A DNA stretch of 64,000 bases from Candidatus Izemoplasma sp. (lineage in GTDB: Bacteria > Bacillota_I > Bacilli_A > Izemoplasmatales > Izemoplasmataceae), in contig JAXKVY010000001.1 of the NCBI GenBank assembly GCA_036172455.1, positions 186,001-250,000 of the forward strand, in the 5' to 3' direction. Shown here in pieces: positions 18,023 to 26,856 of this stretch (its first letter is position 1; the number at the start of each line of letters is the position of its first letter). The notes below the pieces were generated by a model. It made no database searches. It had not been told where the DNA came from and was given only the letters and a program-made list of their open reading frames with translations. Both the position numbers and the translations under genes were made by a program.

Positions 18023-18051
18023 ATGTTAGCATATCTTATTTAGAATGTAAA
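18023..18051 (-). promoter_or_regulatory. Promoter of the leader/ABC-F/exporter operon
   Basis: TTTACA, 17 nt, TAACAT on the minus strand, about 40 nt before the leader peptide start and directly downstream of the stop of the E2-like gene. Confidence 0.7.
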
Positions 18052-18064
18052 GGTTTTATTTAGA

Positions 18065-18931
18065 TTAAATTTCATCATCTTCAAAAACTTCTTTTGGCTC
18101 ATCTAAAAGCAAACGAGGATTTTCCATGTATTTTTCAGAAAGTCTTAAGCTTTTCGCAAAATAGAATCCATCGACAATACGTTCATCAGCAACAATTTTC
18201 AAATTCATCTTCTTACGCTTTTCGATTTCCATGTCATTATTAACAACATGTTCTTTTCGTTTAATACCAAAGGCGATAAAGATTGAGTTTGTACCAAAAT
18301 TATATATATGATGATATATTGGATCAATTTTTAGTGAGCCTAAATCTGTCACAAATACACTGGAATGAAAAGGACTTAGGTTGATAAGAAACTTTGGTAA
18401 TTTCCCACGATTATCCAAAAACTTAATAAAACCAATCGTAAAACTCAATAGAAAATTCGGTAACAAATTAAAAAACTTTGCCGCCTTATCTGTATTATTA
18501 TTCGCAGCAGCATCTTTATTCTCTTCAACTATCTCATTTACTTTTTTAACGACATCAAATAATGTATCTTTTGGATCAAATACGACTTTAACGGTTGTTT
18601 CTTCTCCATCATCTTCAAGACTTCTTTTTAAGGCAAACGAAATTGAAATTTCATTGCGCGCGTATGTTTTTTTACCACGAACAAACCGATTAAGTTTAGG
18701 TCGTTGTGAGAGTGTCCTAACAACCGCTGCAATGACAACGTGCAAAAAACCAACTTTTAATCCATCTTTGCGTAATTCTCGAATAATTTCATGCGTCTTT
18801 TCTAAATCAATTTGAGATTCAAAAAAGACTTGTGCATCATTGCGTTCTGGCATTAAGTGTGGTATAACACGGAAAAAAGGATTTACGTTACGTAATTTTT
18901 TTCCATCACTTCGATCTCCGAATCTTCTCAT
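18065..18931 (-). CDS. Stand-alone 2-oxoacid dehydrogenase E2-like catalytic-domain protein lacking the active-site His
   Basis: The 288-residue protein matches the CAT-like catalytic domain of lipoyl acyltransferases: SQRPKLNRFVRGK, then FHSSVFVTDLGSL, and near the end a counterpart of the FDHRxxDG motif. There is no lipoyl or subunit-binding domain. The motif reads ADERIVDG, so the catalytic His is Glu250 and normal acyltransferase chemistry is unlikely. A central ~25-residue hydrophobic stretch (LPNFLLSFTIGFIKFLD) is unusual. It has its own promoter and a GGGGAG ribosome site. Function unknown. Confidence 0.8.
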   Translation of the reverse strand: MRRFGDRSDGKKLRNVNPFFRVIPHLMPERNDAQVFFESQIDLEKTHEIIRELRKDGLKVGFLHVVIAAVVRTLSQRPKLNRFVRGKKTYARNEISISFALKRSLEDDGEETTVKVVFDPKDTLFDVVKKVNEIVEENKDAAANNNTDKAAKFFNLLPNFLLSFTIGFIKFLDNRGKLPKFLINLSPFHSSVFVTDLGSLKIDPIYHHIYNFGTNSIFIAFGIKRKEHVVNNDMEIEKRKKMNLKIVADERIVDGFYFAKSLRLSEKYMENPRLLLDEPKEVFEDDEI

Positions 18932-18958
18932 TAAAAACTCCCCAATCTTTTCTTATAT

Positions 18959-18987
18959 ATTATACCACTACCCCTAGGGTTGTGCAA
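18959..18987 (-). promoter_or_regulatory. Promoter of the E2-like gene
   Basis: TTGCAC, 17 nt, TATAAT on the minus strand, 28 nt before the ATG at 18931. A GC-rich CCCTAGGGG palindrome lies in the spacer. Confidence 0.7.
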
Positions 18988-19010
18988 TGAGAAACAAGAA
19001 ACAAAAAAAT

Positions 19011-20927
19011 CTATTCAGTAACCAAATCTTTAAACTGGGTGGTGTACAAGTCATAATAGAATCCTTTTTGACTAAGTAACGCGTGATGATCTCCAGACTC
19101 AATTAATTGTCCATCCTTCAGCACCAGAATTTGATCTGCATCACGAATCGTTTGTAATCTATGCGCAATAACAAAACTGGTACGATTAGCCATTAAGTTT
19201 CGCATACTTTCTTGAATCTTAAACTCTGTGCGCGTATCTACATTACTAGTTGCCTCATCAAGAATTAAAATATCAGGATCACTCAGAATAGTACGTGCAA
19301 TAGAGATTAACTGACGTTCACCCTGACTGAAGTTCTTACCACCTTCGCGTACAAGCGTATCATAGCCTTTTGGTAGTTTCATGATAAAGTCATGTGCATT
19401 CGCTAATTTACTTGCTTCTATCACTTCATCTTTAGACGCTTTGTGGTTGCCATAGACGATATTGTCATACACACTTCCACTAAATAAACTAGTATCTTGC
19501 AATACGACCCCAATTCGTTTTCTAAAAGCATCTTTTTGTAAAATATCGATTGACTTTTCATCAATTGTTATTGTGCCTCCATCAATATCATAGAAACGAT
19601 TGAATAAATTGATAATCGTTGTCTTGCCACTTCCGGTAGGGCCAACAATTGCTGTGACTTCTCCTTCTAATGCGTTAAAAGATACATTTTTTAAGACAGG
19701 TGTTTCATCATAACCAAATGTTACGTTATCAAAGATAATATGGCCTTTAAGATGCTCTACATCTAATTCACCATCATTGACATACTCATCATCTTCATCG
19801 ATTAGTTCAAATACCCGTTCTGCTCCTGCAATACCTTGTTGAAGGGTACCGAAAAGTTGTGCTAAGTTAGAAATTGGTTGTACAAATTGTCTCGCGTATT
19901 GTGTAACTGCCGAGATATCTCCAATGGTAATCGCTATCCGTCCAGATAATTTAATCAGACCACCGACGAAAACAATCATGACATAAATTAAATTATTCAT
20001 AAAATTAATGGTAGGCATAATTAAACCAGCCATGAGCTGTGCTTTAAAACTTGCTAAACGTAATTTACTGTTTGTCTCGGTAAACTCATCCATAACCGTA
20101 TCTTCAAGTGAGTAAAGTTTAATATTATCAAGACCAGTAATGCTTTCTTCAACAATACTGTTTAAGTTTCCTAAATGTTTTTGTTGAGCGGTAAATTCTT
20201 TTTTGGTCCGTTTACCAATTTTCATAGTAAAAATAACCATCACGGGGATAAATAAAATAGCAACAAGTGCTAATGCCCAGTTGACGACAAACATCATTAT
20301 GAGTGAGCCTACAAGTGTAATAAATGATGCGATTAACTGACTCACAACTTGTGATAATGAATTACTAATCAAATCAACATCATTAGTGATACGCGATACG
20401 ATTGTCCCTGGTTGATTTGTATCATAATATGAGACAGGTAAATTTTGTAAGTTATCGAACGCATCTTGCCGTATTTTAGCAACCGTTTGTTGTGAGATAA
20501 CAGTTAGCAGATACCGTCCAAAATATCTTACGATAACATTTAATAGTCCAACTATGACAATGTAAGCTCCGATTCGGTAAGCCCCTATAAAATCTTTTGT
20601 AAGAATGTAGTTATCAATTGCATAAGCAAATAGCCATGGTACAAAAATAGCAAGTATACTCGTTATCATAATCGCAATTGCAACAATAATTAGTCCAATC
20701 CGATAGTTTCCTAAATAATGCCATATCCGTTTTATTGTTCCGATTCTATCTTGCGCATGTGATCCAAGATAAACACCAAAACGCCTCCCACCAACGCGTT
20801 TATTTAGATGTTTAGAATAATCTTTCATTGCTTCATTTCGTTCTTTTACTTGTGAGTGTGTCAGGATTGTTTTTTTATGATTAACATCTTTATATGGATC
20901 ATGTTGCTGGTTAGATTCATTTGACAT
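19011..20927 (-). CDS. Heterodimeric ABC exporter, half with canonical Walker B (pair B, second subunit)
   Basis: A 638-residue half exporter with a ~75-residue polar N-terminal extension (YKDVNHKKT, then a basic segment), six membrane helices and a nucleotide-binding domain: GPTGSGKTT, a degenerate signature FSQGE, LILDEATSNVD with the catalytic Glu, and AHRLQT. The partner gene supplies the LSGGQ signature. The ATG at 20927 lies inside the end of the partner gene (11-nt overlap) after GGTGGTGATA. The operon is TetR, exporter 1, exporter 2. Confidence 0.93.
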   Translation of the reverse strand: MSNESNQQHDPYKDVNHKKTILTHSQVKERNEAMKDYSKHLNKRVGGRRFGVYLGSHAQDRIGTIKRIWHYLGNYRIGLIIVAIAIMITSILAIFVPWLFAYAIDNYILTKDFIGAYRIGAYIVIVGLLNVIVRYFGRYLLTVISQQTVAKIRQDAFDNLQNLPVSYYDTNQPGTIVSRITNDVDLISNSLSQVVSQLIASFITLVGSLIMMFVVNWALALVAILFIPVMVIFTMKIGKRTKKEFTAQQKHLGNLNSIVEESITGLDNIKLYSLEDTVMDEFTETNSKLRLASFKAQLMAGLIMPTINFMNNLIYVMIVFVGGLIKLSGRIAITIGDISAVTQYARQFVQPISNLAQLFGTLQQGIAGAERVFELIDEDDEYVNDGELDVEHLKGHIIFDNVTFGYDETPVLKNVSFNALEGEVTAIVGPTGSGKTTIINLFNRFYDIDGGTITIDEKSIDILQKDAFRKRIGVVLQDTSLFSGSVYDNIVYGNHKASKDEVIEASKLANAHDFIMKLPKGYDTLVREGGKNFSQGERQLISIARTILSDPDILILDEATSNVDTRTEFKIQESMRNLMANRTSFVIAHRLQTIRDADQILVLKDGQLIESGDHHALLSQKGFYYDLYTTQFKDLVTE

Positions 20928-22689
20928 TATTATCACCACCAATCTGGGATAATGCAATTTCTTGATATACTGTTGATGTTTTTAGTAATTGTTCATGTGT
21001 ATCATACCCATCTATGTGACCTTTGTTATCAAGAACTAATATTTTATCCATATCTTTTATGGTTGAGATTTTTTGAGCAATAACTAACGTAGTCATATTA
21101 TCACTTAACCTATCAATTGCATGAAGTATCTCAGCTTCACTTTTCGCATCAACTGCGCTCGTTGAATCATCTAAAATAAGAATCTGAGGTTTCTTTATAA
21201 ACGCTCTAGCCAAACTTAACCGTTGTTTTTGACCGCCACTTAAATTCGCGCCTTCTTGTTCTACACGATGATTAAAGTAGTCATTGTATTCAGAAATGAA
21301 TTCATAAGCATTTGCTTGTTTTGATGCATTTTCTAAGTCATCAAAAGAAGCCTCTTTTTTTCCTTGTAACATGTTCGTCGCAACACTCCCACTAAAGACT
21401 GTAGCTTTTTGTGTCACCACACTAATTTGTGATCTCAAGGTATCGAGTTTAATGTCTTTAACATCTATATCGTCGATATACACTGTGCCTGAAGTCACAT
21501 CATAGAGTCTAGGAATCAGTTGGATTAAACTAGATTTACCACTACCAGTTGAACCAATAATGCCAACTGTTTCACCAGGGTTAATGGTAAATGAAATATT
21601 ATCTAAGACGTGATTACCATTGTGTCCATATCCAAATGTAACATTTTCAAAAGTAATCTTTCCTTTTAGTGCATGATTTGAAAGACTTTTTGGTTGATCT
21701 TTCAAGTCAATCTCAGTGTCTAACACTTCGGTAATACGATTAGCACTTACAATGGCGCGTGAAATAAAAATCATCATCATTGCGAACATGAGTAGACCAA
21801 ATAAAATTTGCATACTGTAATTATTAAATGCCACCATGATTCCAACTGCAGGTAATGACTCACCTTCAATTATATTTATTAGGTATCCTTGATTAAAATA
21901 ATAGGCACCTAAAAATAATATACCTGCTAACGTGGATGTAAATATAAAAATCATAATCGGTTCAGCAGCAGCTAAGATGCGCTCGGCTGCTGTATTAATA
22001 TCTCTATAAGCAGTATTTACTTTGGTAAAACGATCATTTTCAAAGTCCATGGTCACAAACGACTTAATTACACGTGGTGACTTCGTTGTTTCCAAAGAAA
22101 CCTTATTAAGATCATCAACTGTTTTTTGCACTTTGCTAAATAAAGGAAACGCAAGTAACATTATAACAATAATTGATATAATCAATAATGGAATTGAAAC
22201 AAGAAACACATTTGATAATCGTACACTAGTTGTTAGTGCCATAAATAACCCGATTCCAACCATTAAAGGTGCTCTAACAATAATACGTAAAAGCATTTGA
22301 AAGAATTGTTGCATTCTCACAACATCATTGGTTGAAGTCGTAATTAAACGACTTGTTTTTAAATCATCAATGTTTCTGAAACTTAATCGTTGAATTTTAG
22401 CAAATAGTGTTTCACGTAAATCAGCTGTCGCAAATACCGCCACTTTTTGTGAATTGTATGTATTGATATACCCCATTAAAAGCCCAATAAAAGCAACGCC
22501 AATCATCAATAATCCAGTACGGGTTAAAAGAGCCATATCATTTGAAGGGATAGCAACATCAATGATATCAATCATTAATAAGGGCACAACAAATCCAACA
22601 GTTGTTTGAATCAACATTGCAAATAGCCCAATAAATACATTGAGTTTATATTGCAAAGGATATTTGAATAATCTTAGTAAACTTTTCAT
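20917..22689 (-). CDS. Heterodimeric ABC exporter, half with degenerate ATP site (pair B, first subunit)
   Basis: The 590-residue half exporter has six membrane helices and a nucleotide-binding domain with GSTGSGKSS, LSGGQKQR and LILDDSTSAVD, where Asp replaces the catalytic Glu. The switch His is also gone: the H-loop reads IAQKIST. Both losses mark the non-hydrolysing site of asymmetric exporters. It starts 4 nt after the TetR stop. Substrate unknown; TetR control suggests induction by the exported compound. Confidence 0.93.
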   Translation of the reverse strand: MKSLLRLFKYPLQYKLNVFIGLFAMLIQTTVGFVVPLLMIDIIDVAIPSNDMALLTRTGLLMIGVAFIGLLMGYINTYNSQKVAVFATADLRETLFAKIQRLSFRNIDDLKTSRLITTSTNDVVRMQQFFQMLLRIIVRAPLMVGIGLFMALTTSVRLSNVFLVSIPLLIISIIVIMLLAFPLFSKVQKTVDDLNKVSLETTKSPRVIKSFVTMDFENDRFTKVNTAYRDINTAAERILAAAEPIMIFIFTSTLAGILFLGAYYFNQGYLINIIEGESLPAVGIMVAFNNYSMQILFGLLMFAMMMIFISRAIVSANRITEVLDTEIDLKDQPKSLSNHALKGKITFENVTFGYGHNGNHVLDNISFTINPGETVGIIGSTGSGKSSLIQLIPRLYDVTSGTVYIDDIDVKDIKLDTLRSQISVVTQKATVFSGSVATNMLQGKKEASFDDLENASKQANAYEFISEYNDYFNHRVEQEGANLSGGQKQRLSLARAFIKKPQILILDDSTSAVDAKSEAEILHAIDRLSDNMTTLVIAQKISTIKDMDKILVLDNKGHIDGYDTHEQLLKTSTVYQEIALSQIGGDNNVK

Positions 22690-22693
22690 AAGA

Positions 22694-23293
22694 TCACTTC
22701 AGTACGCCATGTTTAATGATGTCAAGCTTCCACCTTAATGCTTCTAAGGCTTGACTAAAATCAAGTTCTTTATGTTTCGCTTGATGAATGGTATGGCGTT
22801 TAATACTTTGTAATAACTCATAAAACTTAATAAACTCTTCAAATGACATATCTTTATACTTGGATAAATCTAAATGATTCAAAATTTCAATGACATATTC
22901 ACGATGTTCAACTTTACGCTTATCAAAATACGCCTCATTAGATTGTGCATTTTGTAATAAATGCATTAAAAATAAATGGTCTTTTGTTTTGAAATAACCA
23001 TCATAATCTACTTTGAACGTGCGTTCAATAAATTCGAACAAATCGTCTGTTTCCTTGGCAATTCGTCGTCCTTCATCAAATAAATTTGTAAATGATAGAT
23101 CGATAACATAAAAGTAAAGATCCTCTAAGCTATCAAAGTATTGATAGAATGACCCTCTTGGTATATCCGCTTGTTTGATAATATTGCTGATTCTACATTT
23201 ATGCAATGGATGAAGTTTAAACTCATGAATCGCAGAATTAATAATACGTTGTCTTTTTTCTTCACTTAAATTATAAAACGTTTCGTTTGGCAT
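22694..23293 (-). CDS. TetR-family repressor of exporter pair B
   Basis: The 199-residue protein has an N-terminal helix-turn-helix (INSAIHEFKLHPLHKCRISNIIKQADIPRGSFYQYF spans ~18-53), typical of TetR proteins, and an all-helical ligand domain. It is the first gene of the exporter operon. Two inverted repeats in its own promoter fit autorepression relieved by drug binding. Confidence 0.92.
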   Translation of the reverse strand: MPNETFYNLSEEKRQRIINSAIHEFKLHPLHKCRISNIIKQADIPRGSFYQYFDSLEDLYFYVIDLSFTNLFDEGRRIAKETDDLFEFIERTFKVDYDGYFKTKDHLFLMHLLQNAQSNEAYFDKRKVEHREYVIEILNHLDLSKYKDMSFEEFIKFYELLQSIKRHTIHQAKHKELDFSQALEALRWKLDIIKHGVLK

Positions 23294-23307
23294 AATATCC
23301 TCCTATA

Positions 23308-23352
23308 ATGACAGTATGTCATAATTATATATGACGCGTTGTCATAAGTCAA
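23308..23352 (-). promoter_or_regulatory. TetR operon promoter with two operators
   Basis: On the minus strand, TTGACT (23347-23352), 17 nt, TATAAT (23324-23329). The spacer is exactly one inverted repeat, TATGAC-GCGTT-GTCATA as read on the plus strand (23330-23346). A second repeat, ATGACA-GTA-TGTCAT (23308-23322), lies just downstream of the -10. Both share the half-site TGAC/GTCA. Binding would block RNA polymerase. Confidence 0.85.
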
Positions 23353-23356
23353 ATAA

Positions 23357-23380
23357 AAAAATAACCTTACGGTTATTTTA
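23357..23380 (-). terminator. Terminator of the DUF2188 gene
   Basis: AAAATAACC and GGTTATTTT form a stem around a 4-nt loop, with T on the minus-strand side. The gene's stop codon is inside the stem. Confidence 0.75.
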
Positions 23381-23819
23381 ATGTGCCATCCATTTTATAG
23401 ACTTCATAACTAAAATCATGTTCTTCACAGTATTCAATGGCTTTTGCTTGCGTCTCTAAACGTCTAGTTGCACGTTCTGCACCTTTTTTAATAACTTGCC
23501 ATCCACCATCATCATGTGTTCTTACTTCATAAACAGGCTCGTCATCGTCTTCTTCAGTAACTGGATCTGCCTTAGGTTTAGGTCTAGATTCAGTTTCTTC
23601 TTTAGGTTCATGAACGTCTTTTCGCTCTGGGTTCTCATCAACTATTGGTTTAGGTCTTGGGGGTACCACAGGTGCTACTTCTGGTGAAGGCTCTGCTTGC
23701 GGTGGTACGACAGGATCAACAATAGGTTTACTCTCTTTATCATCACTGTCTGAATCATTTTTTACAACTTCATTATCTTGTTTCTTTTTCCAAAACTTTA
23801 AAAAATCAAAAAATCCCAT
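23373..23819 (-). CDS. DUF2188-type protein with acidic proline-rich linker
   Basis: A 148-residue protein in three parts: a short N-terminal amphipathic segment (MGFFDFLKFWKKKQ) that may touch the membrane; a ~75-residue acidic, Pro-rich disordered region with VVPPQAEP and VVPPRPKP; and a C-terminal DUF2188-like domain (~95-148) with DGGWQVIKKGAERATRR and TQAKAIEYC. Function of the family is unknown. It is a single gene with its own terminator, between the TetR operon and ldh. Confidence 0.75.
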   Translation of the reverse strand: MGFFDFLKFWKKKQDNEVVKNDSDSDDKESKPIVDPVVPPQAEPSPEVAPVVPPRPKPIVDENPERKDVHEPKEETESRPKPKADPVTEEDDDEPVYEVRTHDDGGWQVIKKGAERATRRLETQAKAIEYCEEHDFSYEVYKMDGTLK

Positions 23820-23994
23820 TTCATCTCACCTTTCATATTCTTATATAATCATATTATAGCCTTTTATTAGGCTTTTTGCAAACTTTAATCTATGAAAACA
23901 TTTTCTTATTTAGAAATCACGAATACAAACGTTTTCTGTCTATATCATTTTTATTATATGCAATAATTTTATATAATATAGGTGAGGTGAGAAA

Positions 23995-24939
23995 ATGGAA
24001 CGGAGTAAAGTAGTAATTGTTGGTACTGGATTTGTCGGTATGTCTTATGCATATGCTCTAGTAAATCAAGGTGCCGTTGAAGAAGTTGTGTTAATTGATA
24101 TTGATCGTGATAAGGCTGAAGGAGAAGCTATGGACTTGAATCATGGATTAGCCTTTGGACCACGTAAAATGACGATAAAAGCTGGAGATTACAGTGATTG
24201 TAAAGATGCTGGATTGGTTGTTATCACTGCTGGTGTCAATCAAAAAGATGGCGAAACCCGAATTCAATTACTAGAACGTAACGCTAAAATTATTAAAGAT
24301 GTTGTCGGTAACATTATGGATTCTGGATTTGATGGAATCTTGTTAGTCGCATCTAACCCTGTCGATATCTTAGCTTATGTCGCATGGAAAGAATCTAATT
24401 TACCTAAATCTAAAATCATTGGTAGTGGAACTTCTTTAGATACGGCACGTTTACGCTATGAAATATCAAAATATATCCATATTGATTCAAGAAACGTACA
24501 CGCTTACATCTTAGGTGAGCACGGTGATAGTGAATTCGTATGTTGGTCAAATGCTTTTGTTGGCGCTAAACCAATAGGCGATGTGATTAAGACAATGGAT
24601 GAAATAACCTTTGAAAACTTAGATCACATATATAAAAATGTTCGTGATGCGGCTTATGAGATTATAAAACGTAAAAAAGCAACATTTTACGGAGTTGGCA
24701 TGGCACTTGTAAGAATTACACGAGCAATCTTTAATAACGAAAATCGTATTATTCCGATTAGTGTACTAAATGACGGTGTATACGATTGTGAAGACGATGT
24801 TTATATTGGGCTACCCGCGGTATTGAATCGTGATGGTGTTCATCATATAGTGAAATTAACTCTTAACGAAGATGAAAAAGTGAAATTGAAAAATTCAGCT
24901 AAGATACTTCGTGATTTATTATCTAGTATCGGATACTAA
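23995..24939 (+). CDS. ldh: L-lactate dehydrogenase
   Basis: The 314-residue protein has the NAD site GTGFVGMSYAY, the substrate loop NQKDGETR with Gln typical of LDH rather than Arg of malate dehydrogenase, LDTARLR (substrate Asp/Arg) and GEHGDSE with the catalytic His. Arg in ARLR and His in NVHAY match residues that bind fructose 1,6-bisphosphate in allosteric LDHs. It reduces pyruvate to lactate and regenerates NAD+. A TATAAT lies at 23972-23977 with no clear -35; GAGGTGAG is the ribosome site. A single-gene unit with a strong terminator. Confidence 0.96.
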   Translation: MERSKVVIVGTGFVGMSYAYALVNQGAVEEVVLIDIDRDKAEGEAMDLNHGLAFGPRKMTIKAGDYSDCKDAGLVVITAGVNQKDGETRIQLLERNAKIIKDVVGNIMDSGFDGILLVASNPVDILAYVAWKESNLPKSKIIGSGTSLDTARLRYEISKYIHIDSRNVHAYILGEHGDSEFVCWSNAFVGAKPIGDVIKTMDEITFENLDHIYKNVRDAAYEIIKRKKATFYGVGMALVRITRAIFNNENRIIPISVLNDGVYDCEDDVYIGLPAVLNRDGVHHIVKLTLNEDEKVKLKNSAKILRDLLSSIGY

Positions 24940-24947
24940 AATAATTT

Positions 24948-24989
24948 AAAAAATGCTTAATGTCATGATTTGACATTAAGCATTTTTAT
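24948..24989. terminator. Bidirectional terminator between ldh and the Gfo/Idh/MocA gene
   Basis: AAAAATGCTTAATGTCA pairs with TGACATTAAGCATTTTT, with A/T tracts on both sides, so it can end transcripts from either direction. Confidence 0.92.
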
Positions 24990-25001
24990 TTTACATTTTA
25001 G

Positions 25002-25970
25002 TTATTCAAATGGATAACGCAAGTTTATTTTTTGTCGGATTTTATCCATAAATCTTGTGGTTTCTAATGATTTAGAAAATGGTAACAAATCATTTTCTAT
25101 TTTTTTATTATTTATCGTTTCAATAAAAGACTCTATTTCATGAACAAATCCATTCCCTTTAAACGGTGTCTCAAACGTTTCACCATTAATGATGTATGAA
25201 GAACTTCTTGAAAAGTCTGGGATGTTGATTGTTGCGTGTTCAAATACAAGTTTACCGTGTTGTGATAATTCATCTTTGATACTTGATTTGAGTGTAATTT
25301 TAGGTACATTCTTGTCATCGTTTGTGGTCATAATACACGTTGCATCTACACCCGTTTCTGTCATTTCTGCCTCTGCGTTCCATTCAAATTGGTTTATATT
25401 TACAAAATTGTTAATGTAATGAACTGGATATACTCCAATATCAAGAATACTTCCTCCTGCCAAATCAGGATTAAGAAGTCGTCTTTTTGGATCATAATCA
25501 TCAATTAATGCATACCCAAATGGTAATGAAGCTTCTAAAAGATTACCAACATTATTGTTATTAACGTAAGCAATGATGGCTTTTGTACTTGGTAAAAAGC
25601 GTGTCCACATAGCTTCCATTAATGCCACTTTTTGTTGTTTAGCAACCATCATTAAATCCGTCAATTGTTGTTCATTGACAGTTATTGGTTTTTCACATAA
25701 GACATGTTTCTTATGCGTCATAAACAACAAACTCTGTTCACGATGAAAATTGTGTGGTGTTGCTATATATACGGCATCTATCTCATCTGATTTCGCCATT
25801 TCCTCATACCCTTCAAAAGCGAGTGGTATGTCATACTCAGCTTGAAATTCTTTAGCTCTTTTTAATGAACGCGATGCAATCGCAACAAGTTTTGCGTCTT
25901 TAACATGTTTGATATCTTGTGCAAAAACATGGGCAATATCGCCAGCCCCAACTACGCCAAATCTAACCAT
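25002..25970 (-). CDS. Gfo/Idh/MocA-family NAD(P)-dependent oxidoreductase
   Basis: The 322-residue protein has an N-terminal Rossmann domain (FGVVGAGDIAHVFAQ) and the family's EKP motif (HVLCEKPITVN) with its catalytic Lys. DIGVYPVHY is in the position of the active-site Asp/His segment. It resembles dihydrodiol/sugar dehydrogenases; the substrate is not evident. The start shares bases with the stop of the aldo/keto reductase gene (TAATG), so the two are translationally coupled. Confidence 0.9.
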   Translation of the reverse strand: MVRFGVVGAGDIAHVFAQDIKHVKDAKLVAIASRSLKRAKEFQAEYDIPLAFEGYEEMAKSDEIDAVYIATPHNFHREQSLLFMTHKKHVLCEKPITVNEQQLTDLMMVAKQQKVALMEAMWTRFLPSTKAIIAYVNNNNVGNLLEASLPFGYALIDDYDPKRRLLNPDLAGGSILDIGVYPVHYINNFVNINQFEWNAEAEMTETGVDATCIMTTNDDKNVPKITLKSSIKDELSQHGKLVFEHATINIPDFSRSSSYIINGETFETPFKGNGFVHEIESFIETINNKKIENDLLPFSKSLETTRFMDKIRQKINLRYPFE

Positions 25971-26794
25971 TAATATGGCACATTGTCGAACTCGGTAAAG
26001 AATTTTTTACCGCGATTCAACCCATTTATATCTTTAATGTCTTTATCAGATAATTGGAAATCAAACACATTAAAATTTGATTTTATATGTGATGGTGTTA
26101 CACTCTTTGGTATGGCGATAATACCACGTTGAATTAACCATCTGATGGCAATTTGAGGAACGGATTTATCATATTTAGCAGCGATTTCTTGCATTGTCTC
26201 ATTACTGAGCATGGTTTCAATTTCAAAACTCATTAATGGTGCATACGCTTCTAAGCGTATATCATTGTTTTCACAATAATCCTGTAAAAAGTGATTTTGT
26301 AAGGAAATATGGGTTTCTACTTGGTTTACTGCTGGTTTCATGTCAGCGAAATCAAGTAGATGCATAATGTGGTGAACATTAAAGTTACTGACACCGATTG
26401 CCTTCACTTTTCCTTGTTCAACCATTTCTTGCATTGCTCGATACGTTTCTTTCATTTTATCATATCCTTTAAACCAATGGATAAGATATAGATCAACATA
26501 GCCTAAGCCTAATTTTTCTAGTGAGGTATCAATCGCTTTATGCGCTGATTCATACCCTTGATCTGTGTTCCATAATTTTGTTGTTATAAAGATTTCTTCG
26601 CGCGGGACGCTCGAGTCTTTAATCGCTCGTCCTACTGCTTCTTCATTGCCATAAATGGCAGCGGTATCAATATGACGATACCCTGTTTTCAAAGCAGTTA
26701 ATACAGCATTATAGGCGTCTTCTGGTTCACTTTTCCAAGTACCTAATCCTAAAATAGGCATTTTTATGCCGTTATTTAATGTAACCTTTTTCAA
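25970..26794 (-). CDS. Aldo/keto reductase
   Basis: The protein has the catalytic tetrad of the family: Asp and Tyr in HIDTAAIYGNE, Lys in TTKLW and His in YLIHW. The C-terminal IPKSVTPSHIKSN binds NADPH. I chose a TTG start at 26794 (274 residues, KKVTLNNGIKMP) because GAGAGG sits 9 nt upstream. The ATG three codons earlier directly abuts that site, and the longer frame to 26878 would overlap the Fpg gene. Such enzymes reduce methylglyoxal, sugars or ketones; the substrate is unknown. Confidence 0.9.
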   Translation of the reverse strand: MKKVTLNNGIKMPILGLGTWKSEPEDAYNAVLTALKTGYRHIDTAAIYGNEEAVGRAIKDSSVPREEIFITTKLWNTDQGYESAHKAIDTSLEKLGLGYVDLYLIHWFKGYDKMKETYRAMQEMVEQGKVKAIGVSNFNVHHIMHLLDFADMKPAVNQVETHISLQNHFLQDYCENNDIRLEAYAPLMSFEIETMLSNETMQEIAAKYDKSVPQIAIRWLIQRGIIAIPKSVTPSHIKSNFNVFDFQLSDKDIKDINGLNRGKKFFTEFDNVPY

Positions 26795-26856
26795 AATTAT
26801 CATCCTCTCTTCTATTTTATTATAAAATGGTTTGATGTTTTTCTCAATAATGATGC

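Noticed and set aside
23940-23990. cre site before ldh
   Set aside because: ACAAACGTTTTCTG has the CG core but too many mismatches to the consensus.
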